From Ciona intestinalis (lineage: Eukaryota; Chordata; Ascidiacea; Phlebobranchia; Cionidae), in the NCBI RefSeq assembly GCF_000224145.3, contig NC_020170.2, forward strand, positions 820,914 to 884,913: DNA of 64,000 nucleotides. Reading direction: 5' to 3'. The number at the start of each line of letters is the position of its first letter. The stretch's first letter is position 1. The notes below the pieces were generated by a model. It saw only the letters and a program-made list of their open reading frames with translations, ran no database searches and had not been told where the DNA came from. A program made the position numbers and the translations under genes. Shown one piece after another: positions 34,153 to 43,459 of the stretch.

Positions 34153-37100
34153 TTAAATCTCACTAGCAACAAAGTTGAACGGGTATGGAAAGAAACCGTT
34201 GCCCTTAACTCCGTCATCAATCTCAGGAAGATCTGGTTCGTTCGGATCCGGAAGAAACTCAAACTTCTGAACCATTGAAACCAGGAAGATGAAGATTTCC
34301 ATTCGAGCAAGTTGTTCTCCCAAGCAATGACGTGGGCCCACCGAGAAAGGTATCACGTGATTCGACTGAACAAAGTTTCCTTTGTCATCGAGGTGACGCT
34401 CAGGTTTAAACTTGCTTGGTTCGTCCCACACATCAGGATCGTTGTGCACCGCCCACATATTGGCAAGAATCTAAAATATCGAAACAACATTTCACAAACA
34501 TACAAAATACTATATACTATATTACAACGACATTACAATATACCCTATAACAGTACCGTGGTTCCTTTTGGAATAACATAGTTTGCGAAGTTTACGGTTT
34601 GTGTTGTCATGTGTTGGACGCCCAAAGGAACGCGAGTGCGAAATCGAAACACCTCTTGTATAAAAGCTGAGGTGAATGGCATTGCTTTGCGATCGCTTAT
34701 GCTCGGGCGGTTGTTGTTACCTAAAAGAAGTCACCACATGTAGTTATGTGCAACATCCCGTTCAGCGTCAAAAAGGATGTTAATTTAAATAAACGAGCTT
34801 AGAAGCGGACCTAAACGATTGTAGAATAGAGCCGCGTAGGTTAATATGAAGTAGCGCAGGGTAAGATGCCACTATTTCATGATTTTCTTTTCCCATTTGG
34901 TATATAACAAAGTATATTTACAGAACTATAAAACCGCATCTTCACCTCTCTAAAACAGCGTTGTAAATTGTTTAAACCACGATCACGAAATATGTGATTC
35001 ACGTGCCTAACGGTATCCCATCTAATCTAATAGTACTACATGTATAAAAATATTAAAGTGATATATCTGTAAAAGGGTATGATATAGAATTACGGGAGAA
35101 TATGGGACACCTTTAGCACATAGTATCCAAATACCATTATCATGATGTTTTAAACACTAAAACGACGCGGCCTGTATATGGGAGTCGCGACGATACGGTT
35201 TTATAATAATTTTGAAAATAACTTTGAAAATAATCGTTCTTATTTGTTTACTACCACATGGGACGAGGAAATATAACGAAAATTGTCCCATCTTTCCCCA
35301 GCCTGTTATAGGCTACTTTATAACATCCTGGTTGTAAACAAGGGGGTTTTAATCTAAGTTTTGCAGAATAAATAAAACTATTAATTATAAACTGACCATA
35401 AACCCTCTATATTATAACTTGCCTATTGCTTCAAATATTTCTTCCCGAAGTTTTTTTTGCCCATCTGGGTAATGGATGAGACACAGCATCGCCCATCTGA
35501 CAGTTCCTGTCATTGTTTCTGTTCCAGCTTCGAACATTTCACGCACATATTGTACAAGCTGCCCATCCTGAGAAGAGCCACCGAACGAAAACATGTTTTA
35601 TATAGATAGAGATGCTCAAATGTGATCTAAGGTATCCCAAAGTTTCAAAAAAGCAGCAGCCTTTTTAAAGATCGGGTAAATGCCAGGAAAAACATTTCAA
35701 TTTTTCGACTGAACGAAGCTGTGTAAACGTTTATTAATTTTTGAAATACCTGCTGACGCAAAACTTTTCGCGCAGTTTTCAAATTTAATTTTTATCATTT
35801 TTTTTATTTAAAACATTTTTTATGTCTTACTGATACCCACTGTGTAGTAAAGCGGTCGCTTCTATACAAAAAGATTGTCCGGCACTTAACACCACCACTT
35901 TGTTCGGCGCATTTGTTTTAAGGTAAGACACTTTTACGGATCTAACCCAGCGAAATTTCGTGTAGGAGGTGTATACGAAACAGAAATCACGTTTGTCGTT
36001 GCTATTTACGCGAGGATAACGTAGTTACACGTATTCTATTATTACGCTAAAAGAAAGGGGAATTGGCTTAAATTAACTACAAAGTATCATACCGTAAAAC
36101 TTTCGTCTGTGCCCTTCTTCCCTTCACAAATAAAAGCATCAATAAAGTCGCGAAGGTTATTTTTGTCAAAGGTTTTTCTATGTTGCTCTACCATTTGTTG
36201 AAAAACGGCTGTAGAATGTAAAAAAATAACATTTTTATTTTAAAATATATATTTAGAAGTGTTTTACATACCTGAAACCCTTTTCATGTCCCGTTTTACT
36301 TCCAAATACTTGCTTCGGTAAGGGGGTATATTGCAAAGCAAAGGAACATAAATTATGTTCGCGAAAGCAGCTGTGTTCTCGGGTTCCAGGAACCTGCGAA
36401 CGGAAGGTTAAACATTTCAGGATAATCACTCAGCACAGTTCAAATCCATCATGTGAACTTCGCATGTATTTCTGTATCATAGTATTATACGCAAAATGGC
36501 ATCTTACCATTTCGTGAAAATTTGCTGAAGTAGTCGGAAATGCTCGTCATCATATTCAAACCTTTGATCGGTAGTTATGATGCTGATGACGTTCATGACT
36601 GCGTTGGTCAAGATTTCCTAAACAAAGTTAAAAAATATTTATTTTACCTTCAAAGAAATATATAACCGTATCCCCACGACTCTAATAGACTGTTATTATT
36701 TATTTAAAACATAGTCAGGATGCTTGGATATTATGTGCTAAAGGTGTCCCATCTTCCCCCACACAGCTATATCAAAAGTAAGCGAAAAATCTCATATTCA
36801 TGTTAAAGTGTATAATGCTCGTTTATACATAATATATACAGGCACGTACTGTGATGTCAAATGGTTTTCCTCCTTTTGAAAGAATTTCTTTGTTCATTAC
36901 CTCCACCTCTTCATAGATTCGATCTTCTAAGCTCTTCTTACCAACCCCGAACCTGAACAAAATAAAGTTAGATTTAGAATTTTGTTTAAACGTAAAGATC
37001 GCTAGTACTATATTATTTAAATTTAATTGTTTTCGCACTAACGGTTAATGTTAACACAAATCATGCTATATACCCCCGAAGAGTAATGCTTCCAAACTTT

Positions 37101-37585
37101 CTGTGTGTTTTCCATGTTGTGTTAAAATCTCTCATAACAATTCCCTTGCCCTCAGCTATCTCATTCGCCACCTTCAACACAGGACGTCCAGAGAACACGT
37201 TGCCTGCTTTTACAAAGCTCTGAAATATTGTAACATTCAGAAGCGCAGTGTCTATCTAATCAACTTGTTTGTGTGTACTGGTTTACTATACTGCGGTTTT
37301 GAAATTCTCAAATAATACCTGGTGAACAGCTTCGTAGTTTCCCATGACAACCCAGTCCTCATTTCCCATTCGCACCGACATCACCGGACCATATTTCTTG
37401 CTCCATTTGTGCATCGTTCGTGCTGTGTATTTTCCTAAAAACGGTAAAACCCCAACCAAAGGTAATCCACGTGGCCCAGGGGGAAACCGAAGAGGTCTCC
37501 GATACCAGTAATAAAACAGCAATGTGACAAGAAAAATTATCACCGTTGTGGTATCGGTCCATTGTCGCAAAAACGCTTCAATCAT
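34153..37585 (-). CDS. Cytochrome P450 A (CYP2 clan), complete, 496 aa, 9 exons
   Basis: Exons 37585-37319, 37219-37074, 36952-36850, 36617-36508, 36393-36272, 36208-36093, 35567-35423, 34720-34557, 34470-34153. The N-terminal anchor (VIIFLVTLLFYYW) is followed by the proline hinge FPPGPRGLPLVG; the I-helix has AGTET; the K-helix ExxR is EVFR; the PERF-like motif is PERH; the haem loop is FSVGPRHCLG with the iron-ligand Cys. This is an ER-bound microsomal monooxygenase partnered by P450 reductase; the substrate is unknown. An in-frame ATG at 37606 would add seven residues, but paralogues C, D and E all start at the position equivalent to 37585. Intron 7 starts with GC (ATAG|GCAAGT at 35422) where paralogues have GT. 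Exon order and sizes are identical in all cluster members. Confidence 0.95.
34851..35036 (-). mobile_element. Degraded MITE family 1 copy
   Basis: Both termini are eroded, but the interior (CGCATCTTCACCTCTCTAAA, GTTTAAACCACGATCA) follows the family. P450-A intron 7. Confidence 0.55.
35085..35310 (+). mobile_element. MITE family 1 copy
   Basis: Internal insertion of about 20 bp; ends TACGGGAGAATATGGGACAC and CATCTTTCCCCAGCC. Second copy in P450-A intron 7. Confidence 0.75.
35860..36030 (-). mobile_element. Very degraded SINE-like sequence
   Basis: Fragments TCTAACCCAGCGAAATTTCG and TTACGCGAGGATAACGTAG recall the SINE body. P450-A intron 6. Confidence 0.35.
36655..36771 (-). mobile_element. 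Partial MITE family 1 copy
   Basis: Only the half ending GTGTCCCATCTTCCCCCAC is present, in P450-A intron 3. Confidence 0.7.
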
Positions 37586-37834
37586 TTTAGAAATGCTACC
37601 AACCAACTCCGCACTGCAACTGACTGGCTTATACTCGGCGAAAACAAACTAAAACTTGCCGTTTGTGGTTCGTGTTACAAGTTATGTTTAAACCGTTGAA
37701 CCCGACACAGCTATAAATTCAAAATGTTAATGTTGTAAGTTATCCATTTTCCTCTTTGGTGCGAAGTCTGTTATAAAAGCCTTCTGATTTGCACAGTGGA
37801 CGACCTACCGTCCTACCACATTTCAGGTGATAGA

Positions 37835-38026
37835 GTACTGTGCGGGAAAATGGGACAACTTTAGCGCATGATATTTAAATATCCTGATCGTTTTTTGAAC
37901 AATTGACAACGGTCTATGGAAGTCGTGAAGATACCATTTTATAATTCATTGAATGTTCTTTGTTTATTACCAAATGAGTCGAGAAAATATAACGAAAATA
38001 TGTCCCATCTCCCCCACCTTACTATA
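37835..38026 (+). mobile_element. MITE family 1 copy
   Basis: TGTGCGGGAAAATGGGACAA ... CATCTCCCCCACCTTACTAT. About 250 bp upstream of the P450-A start. Confidence 0.8.
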
Positions 38027-38078
38027 TGAACGTTTTAGTTAACAATTATTAGGGGTAGCCTATTTAGGCTATGCATAT

Positions 38079-38417
38079 TTGCGACTTGCTTTCCTAATGC
38101 TGGTTGGTGATTCGTCAGCTCTGGCTCTCATACCAATATTTCCCGACTACATAACTTCAACCGCGACAGTGCAATACCGAGTGGACTACGACACAGATGT
38201 GAAGGTTTCAGAAACATCAAGAGTATCAGAGGTTCATGATCAAGGTTTATCATCGTTACCAGCATTACAAAGCAATCTTCATTTGCAACCACGTCTGTCA
38301 CAAGAAAGACAAAACGGTCACAGGTTTTTGGTGTTTGATAAAATTGTCAACAACTTGATTACCAATCTTGATCTAAACCTAAACAAGGGGAGAAAGACCT
38401 TGAGACTGTGCTTATAG
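38079..38417 (+). CDS. Unrecognised open reading stretch, 112 codons
   Basis: Open from ATG 38079 to TAG 38415-38417, with fairly balanced composition for this AT-rich region (e.g. SSLPALQSNLHLQPRLSQER). I do not recognise it. It lies just left of the repeated block at 38516. It may be an exon of a fragmentary gene or part of a mobile element; no splice partners identified. Confidence 0.3.
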   Translation: MRLAFLMLVGDSSALALIPIFPDYITSTATVQYRVDYDTDVKVSETSRVSEVHDQGLSSLPALQSNLHLQPRLSQERQNGHRFLVFDKIVNNLITNLDLNLNKGRKTLRLCL

Positions 38418-38515
38418 TTTATCGATTCCACAGTCACTCAAAAGTAAAAACAGTCACTCAAAAAGGGCGATTGGTGAATTTCTGCTTTTTAAAGACAATG
38501 TCATAACCGATGACG

Positions 38516-39212
38516 CAATGAAGAAGTATCACTTATACTTTATAAAAAATGGGGAATCACAGTTGAAACAATCCCACTGTAATACAGTTTGTGGATTACA
38601 ATCACAGATTATCAAAATTCCATTTAAATTAGATTTCAAATATAATTGCATTAAAACGTTACTGGTAAATGTTTTCTTACCATAATCATTGTTGAAACAT
38701 ACTTTGAACAACTTTCGACTTTTTTACCTTAAAGATTTTGAGGTTGCGGCTTTAAACAAAGTTCATTCCACCTATATTTTGGCCGGCCTTGATTGTGCAT
38801 GCGTGCAAACCCTACTACGCATGTACATAAGATGGGGCCCGATATTATGTGGAAGCCGCGTGGACATATCTGCAGAATATCCTCCTGAATGATATGCCTA
38901 TACCGTAGCAAATATCCATATTTTTACTTTATTAGATAATACTGTACATAAATACGAAACTTATCTGTACTTAAGCAATGAACTATACTCTCCATCAAAT
39001 ATTTCGTTTTGGTGAATTTAATTAAACTTTTGAATGAAGACTCTCTCAATTGCAAAACTCAAATAGTGGGGTGGGGAAGATAGGACACCTTTAGCACATA
39101 ATATCCAAATATCCTGACCGCGTTTTAAACAATTAACAGCCGGTATATGGTAGTCGTAAAGATACGGATTTATAATTCCTTGTATGTTCTTTGTTTACTA
39201 CTAAGTTGGATG
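38516..39212 (+). repeat. Low-copy repeat, copy 1
   Basis: 38580-39212 equals 39713-40345 except for a T/G change near 38623, and 38516-39045 equals 44428-44957. It includes a family 1 MITE at its right end. No coding function recognised. Confidence 0.9.
39065..39212 (+). mobile_element. MITE family 1 copy cut by gap
   Basis: Starts TAGTGGGGTGGGGAAGATAG; same copy as at 40197, cut by the N run. Confidence 0.85.
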
Positions 39213-39712
39213 NNNNNNNNNNNNNNNNNNNNNNNNNNNNNNNNNNNNNNNNNNNNNNNNNNNNNNNNNNNNNNNNNNNNNNNNNNNNNNNNNNNNNNNN
39301 NNNNNNNNNNNNNNNNNNNNNNNNNNNNNNNNNNNNNNNNNNNNNNNNNNNNNNNNNNNNNNNNNNNNNNNNNNNNNNNNNNNNNNNNNNNNNNNNNNNN
39401 NNNNNNNNNNNNNNNNNNNNNNNNNNNNNNNNNNNNNNNNNNNNNNNNNNNNNNNNNNNNNNNNNNNNNNNNNNNNNNNNNNNNNNNNNNNNNNNNNNNN
39501 NNNNNNNNNNNNNNNNNNNNNNNNNNNNNNNNNNNNNNNNNNNNNNNNNNNNNNNNNNNNNNNNNNNNNNNNNNNNNNNNNNNNNNNNNNNNNNNNNNNN
39601 NNNNNNNNNNNNNNNNNNNNNNNNNNNNNNNNNNNNNNNNNNNNNNNNNNNNNNNNNNNNNNNNNNNNNNNNNNNNNNNNNNNNNNNNNNNNNNNNNNNN
39701 NNNNNNNNNNNN
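39213..39712. other. Assembly gap (500 N)
   Basis: Exactly 500 N, flanked by the two near-identical 633-bp blocks. Confidence 0.99.
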
Positions 39713-40345
39713 TAATACAGTTTGTGGATTACAATCACAGATTATCAAAATTCCATGTAAATTAGATTTCAAATATAATTGCATTAAAACGTTACTGGTA
39801 AATGTTTTCTTACCATAATCATTGTTGAAACATACTTTGAACAACTTTCGACTTTTTTACCTTAAAGATTTTGAGGTTGCGGCTTTAAACAAAGTTCATT
39901 CCACCTATATTTTGGCCGGCCTTGATTGTGCATGCGTGCAAACCCTACTACGCATGTACATAAGATGGGGCCCGATATTATGTGGAAGCCGCGTGGACAT
40001 ATCTGCAGAATATCCTCCTGAATGATATGCCTATACCGTAGCAAATATCCATATTTTTACTTTATTAGATAATACTGTACATAAATACGAAACTTATCTG
40101 TACTTAAGCAATGAACTATACTCTCCATCAAATATTTCGTTTTGGTGAATTTAATTAAACTTTTGAATGAAGACTCTCTCAATTGCAAAACTCAAATAGT
40201 GGGGTGGGGAAGATAGGACACCTTTAGCACATAATATCCAAATATCCTGACCGCGTTTTAAACAATTAACAGCCGGTATATGGTAGTCGTAAAGATACGG
40301 ATTTATAATTCCTTGTATGTTCTTTGTTTACTACTAAGTTGGATG
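39713..40345 (+). repeat. Low-copy repeat, copy 2
   Basis: Direct copy of 38580-39212 at an offset of 1133 bp with a single base change seen by eye. Confidence 0.92.
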
Positions 40346-40392
40346 AGAAAATGTAATCAAAACGTGTCCCAACTTCCACGAGCCTCCTATAT
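40197..40392 (+). mobile_element. MITE family 1 copy
   Basis: TAGTGGGGTGGGGAAGATAG ... CCCAACTTCCACGAGCCTCC; right terminus diverged. Confidence 0.8.
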
Positions 40393-40645
40393 CTTTACAA
40401 AGTAACTTTCTTGCAAATATTTAGAGATCGGTATAATTAAACATCTGCACCCACTGTGAGTTACTTCTTATATAATCAAACAGCCACGCTTTACGACCAA
40501 CAATACCACTTTTTATAGAATGTTATAACGACTGTCGCTTTTTTGTTATTTCCAATCTCTTTGATGTAGGAATAATTAAATATGACTTTGAACATTGTAC
40601 AAAAATGAAAAAATATGCATGGGATTTCCTTCTGGAATATATATT

Positions 40646-40842
40646 ATAGTAGGATGGGGGAAGATGGGATATCTTTAGCACCTATAATATCCAAATATCC
40701 TGTTCGTGTTTTAAACCATAAACACCGGTCCATGGAAGCCGTGAGGATACGAATCTATAGTTCTTTGAATGTTCTTTGTTTACTACAAAATAAGACGGGA
40801 AAATAGATTGAAAAGGTGTCCCATCTTCCCCACCCTACAATA
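40646..40842 (+). mobile_element. MITE family 1 copy
   Basis: TATAGTAGGATGGGGGAAGA ... CCCATCTTCCCCACCCTACA, flanked by TA. Confidence 0.88.
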
Positions 40843-41049
40843 TGAACATTGAGATATGAAGCACGCGGGATGTACGATATAATGCCGAAGTTAGGTATAC
40901 GTATAAAAAATAACTTTTTATATTTGTTGAGACTTTGTAAATTATCTTCGATCATTTTATGGAAAGTCACAACCCTAGATATACTTGCAAAGCAAAAAGT
41001 ATAGAGTAAATATATCAAGCATTAAGCGCTACTGACATAGGTGTTGGTG

Positions 41050-43290
41050 TTAAATCTCATTGGCAACAAAGTTAAACGGATATGGAAAGAAACCGTTCCC
41101 GATAACTCCGTCATCAATCTCAGGAAGATCTGGTTCGTTCGGATCCGGAAGAAACTCAAACTTCTGAACCATTGAAACCAGGAAGATGAAGATTTTCATT
41201 CGAGCTAGTTGTTCTCCCAAGCAATGACGTGGACCCACCGAGAAAGGTATCACGTGTTTAGACTGAACAAAGTTTCCTTTGTCATCGAGGTGACGCTCAG
41301 GTTTAAACTTGCTTGGTTCGTCCCACACATCAGGATCGTTGTGCACCGCCCATAGATTGGCTACGATCTAAACGCATACAGCGTAANNNNNNNNNNNNNN
41401 NNNNNNNNNNNNNNNNNNNNNNNNNNNNNNNNNNNNNNNNNNNNNNNNNNNNNNNNNNNNNNNNNNNNNNNNNNNNNNNNNNNNNNNNNNNNNNNNNNNN
41501 NNNNNNNNNNNNNNNNNNNNNNNNNNNNNNNNNNNNNNNNNNNNNNNNNNNNNNNNNNNNNNNNNNNNNNNNNNNNNNNNNNNNNNNNNNNNNNNNNNNN
41601 NNNNNNNNNNNNNNNNNNNNNNNNNNNNACCACATGTAGTTATGTGCAACATCCCGTTCAGAGTCATAAAGGAAGTTAATTTAAATTATGCTCGGTCGGT
41701 TGATCCTACCTAAAAGAAGTCAATCTCCGTTAGCAGAACACTGATTGTGGAATACGATTGGAAAAAATGAAAAATTTACTAAATAAATAAACACAAATGT
41801 TTAGGCTATTTGTTCACGCCCTCGTGTTGCACCCGCTATATACGTATATAGTCTATACTCCATAGAACTAACAGCTAGTTGCTTTATAACTGGTTACAAT
41901 AAAGTGCTTAAAATAAAGTGCCTTTTCGCAGTGACTTACCAATGACGTCAAGAATTTCATCTCTCAGTTTCTTTTGTGCTTGTGGATAATGGATGAGACA
42001 TAGTATTGCCCAATTAAGTGTACCGGTAGTGGTTTGCGTTCCAGCTTCAAATATTTCCCGAAGGTACTGTACAAGCTGTCGATCCTTTGATTTGAGAGAT
42101 ATATTAACGAAAGTTGTACATTTTGGTTCGAGTTAGCTTACACTTCGTGTCGCAATACACTGTTTTTGCTATAGCCTATATTAAATGAACCTTTTACTTA
42201 TCATTTGTATAAGTTATTATTACTGTAAAACTGTCGTCTTTTCCATTGTCAACCTCGCAAATGAAAGCATCAATAAAGTCTCGAATGTTATTTTTGTCGA
42301 AAGATATTCTGTGTTGGTCTACCAGTTCTTGAAAAACGTCTGCAGAAAGTAAGTTTATCAGTACACATTCGTATCATGGTATACTGCTGTGTTCGTATAT
42401 CACAGACTACAGTTACATTAGCAAGATCTTTCATACCGGCCATTTGCATCATGTCCCGCTTTACTTCCAAATACTTGCTTCGGTAAGGGGGTATATTGCA
42501 AAGCAAAGGAACAAATATCATGTTCGCGAAAGCAGCTGTGTTCTCAGGTTCCAGGAACCTCCGATCAAACGCACAAGAGATGAATTAGTTTAATTAATCA
42601 TGTTTCACTACGCATTTGTTTAAACAGGAGTAAAAACGCAAACACCTTTTTGCCAACATACCATTTCGTAAGAATATGCTGAAGTAACCGGAAGTTCTTG
42701 TCGTCATATTCAAACCTTTGGTCGGCAGTTATGTTGCAGATTACATTCATGACTGCGTTGGTCAAGATTTCCTAAAATAAAATTATTTTTTGTCTTCTTT
42801 GTAATTTTGTCGGTAACCTAGGGCTAACTCGAATGTGTATAACATTTAGTATCGTTTTTTAATACATTCTTGTTTAATCCCGTTTTTTTACACATAGCCA
42901 CCGATACTTACAGAAATGTCAAATGGTTTTCCTCCTTTTGAAAGAATTTCTTTGTTCATTACCTCCACCTCTTCATAGATTCGATTTTCTAAGCTCTTCT
43001 TACCAACCCCGAACCTGAACAAAGGTTTTGAACCGTATAAACGCATAAGCTACAACCACTATATTGGCTTAACGATAAAAACTATTTAAAAAAACAGCTA
43101 AGATAAAAATTTATTGAAGATTAAAACACGATTGCCCAAATGTGTTATTTATACATGCCAACTATATATATATATAGGTACGTGTGATGAAAATAGACAA
43201 GAATGTACCCTCGAAAGGTAAGATGTCCAAACTTTCTCTGTGTCTTCCATGTTGGGTTAAAATCTCTCATAACAAGTCCTTTGCACTCAG
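41050..43290 (-). CDS. Cytochrome P450 B, partial (exons 2-7 and 9)
   Basis: Recognised exons: 2 (43290-43209, cut by gap), 3 (43014-42912), 4 (42771-42662), 5 (42558-42437), 6 (42340-42224), 7 (42084-41940), 9 (41367-41050); exon 8 would fall in the gap 41387-41628. The haem loop FSVGPRHCLG, AGTQTT of the I-helix and PERH are present. Compared with P450-C, exon 6 has one extra A in CGAAAAG (about 42299-42303), which shifts the frame. Either this copy is a pseudogene or the base is a sequencing error. Exons 3 and 5 are almost identical to P450-A, so the duplication is recent. Exon 1 is not found here. Confidence 0.85.
41387..41628. other. Assembly gap (242 N)
   Basis: Covers the expected place of P450-B exon 8. 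Confidence 0.99.
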
Positions 43291-43340
43291 NNNNNNNNNN
43301 NNNNNNNNNNNNNNNNNNNNNNNNNNNNNNNNNNNNNNNN
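43291..43340. other. Assembly gap (50 N)
   Basis: Separates P450-B exon 2 from a MITE and P450-C exon 8. Confidence 0.99.
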
Positions 43341-43451
43341 TTTAAGTCTTGAGTATACGATTTTGTAATTCTTTGAATGTTCTTTGTTTATTACCAAATG
43401 GGACGAGAAAATAGAATGAATGGGTGTCCCATCTTTCTCCACATTGCTATA
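43341..43451 (+). mobile_element. Partial MITE family 1 copy beside a splice donor
   Basis: Right half, ending GTGTCCCATCTTTCTCCACA TTGCTATA, about 8 bp from the exon 8 donor of P450-C (donor at 43459). Confidence 0.8.
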
Positions 43452-43459
43452 AAACTTAC

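Larger units (their letters stand above)
37586..41049. other. Intergenic block between P450-A and P450-B
   Basis: Holds the P450-A 5' flank, four family 1 MITE copies, a 500-N gap and a directly repeated 633-bp block. ATTTATAGCT upstream of A (about 37705-37714, minus) is also found upstream of P450-C (about 46355-46364), a candidate shared core promoter element. Confidence 0.5.

Noticed and set aside
34312-34581. Plus-strand frame of 89 codons
   Set aside because: Antisense shadow of P450-A exon 9; the minus-strand frame has the haem motif.
39133-39844. Long open frames of 170-220 codons
   Set aside because: They consist almost wholly of N from the assembly gap.
41313-41667. Several overlapping frames of about 100 codons
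   Set aside because: They run across the 242-N gap and have no real sequence support.
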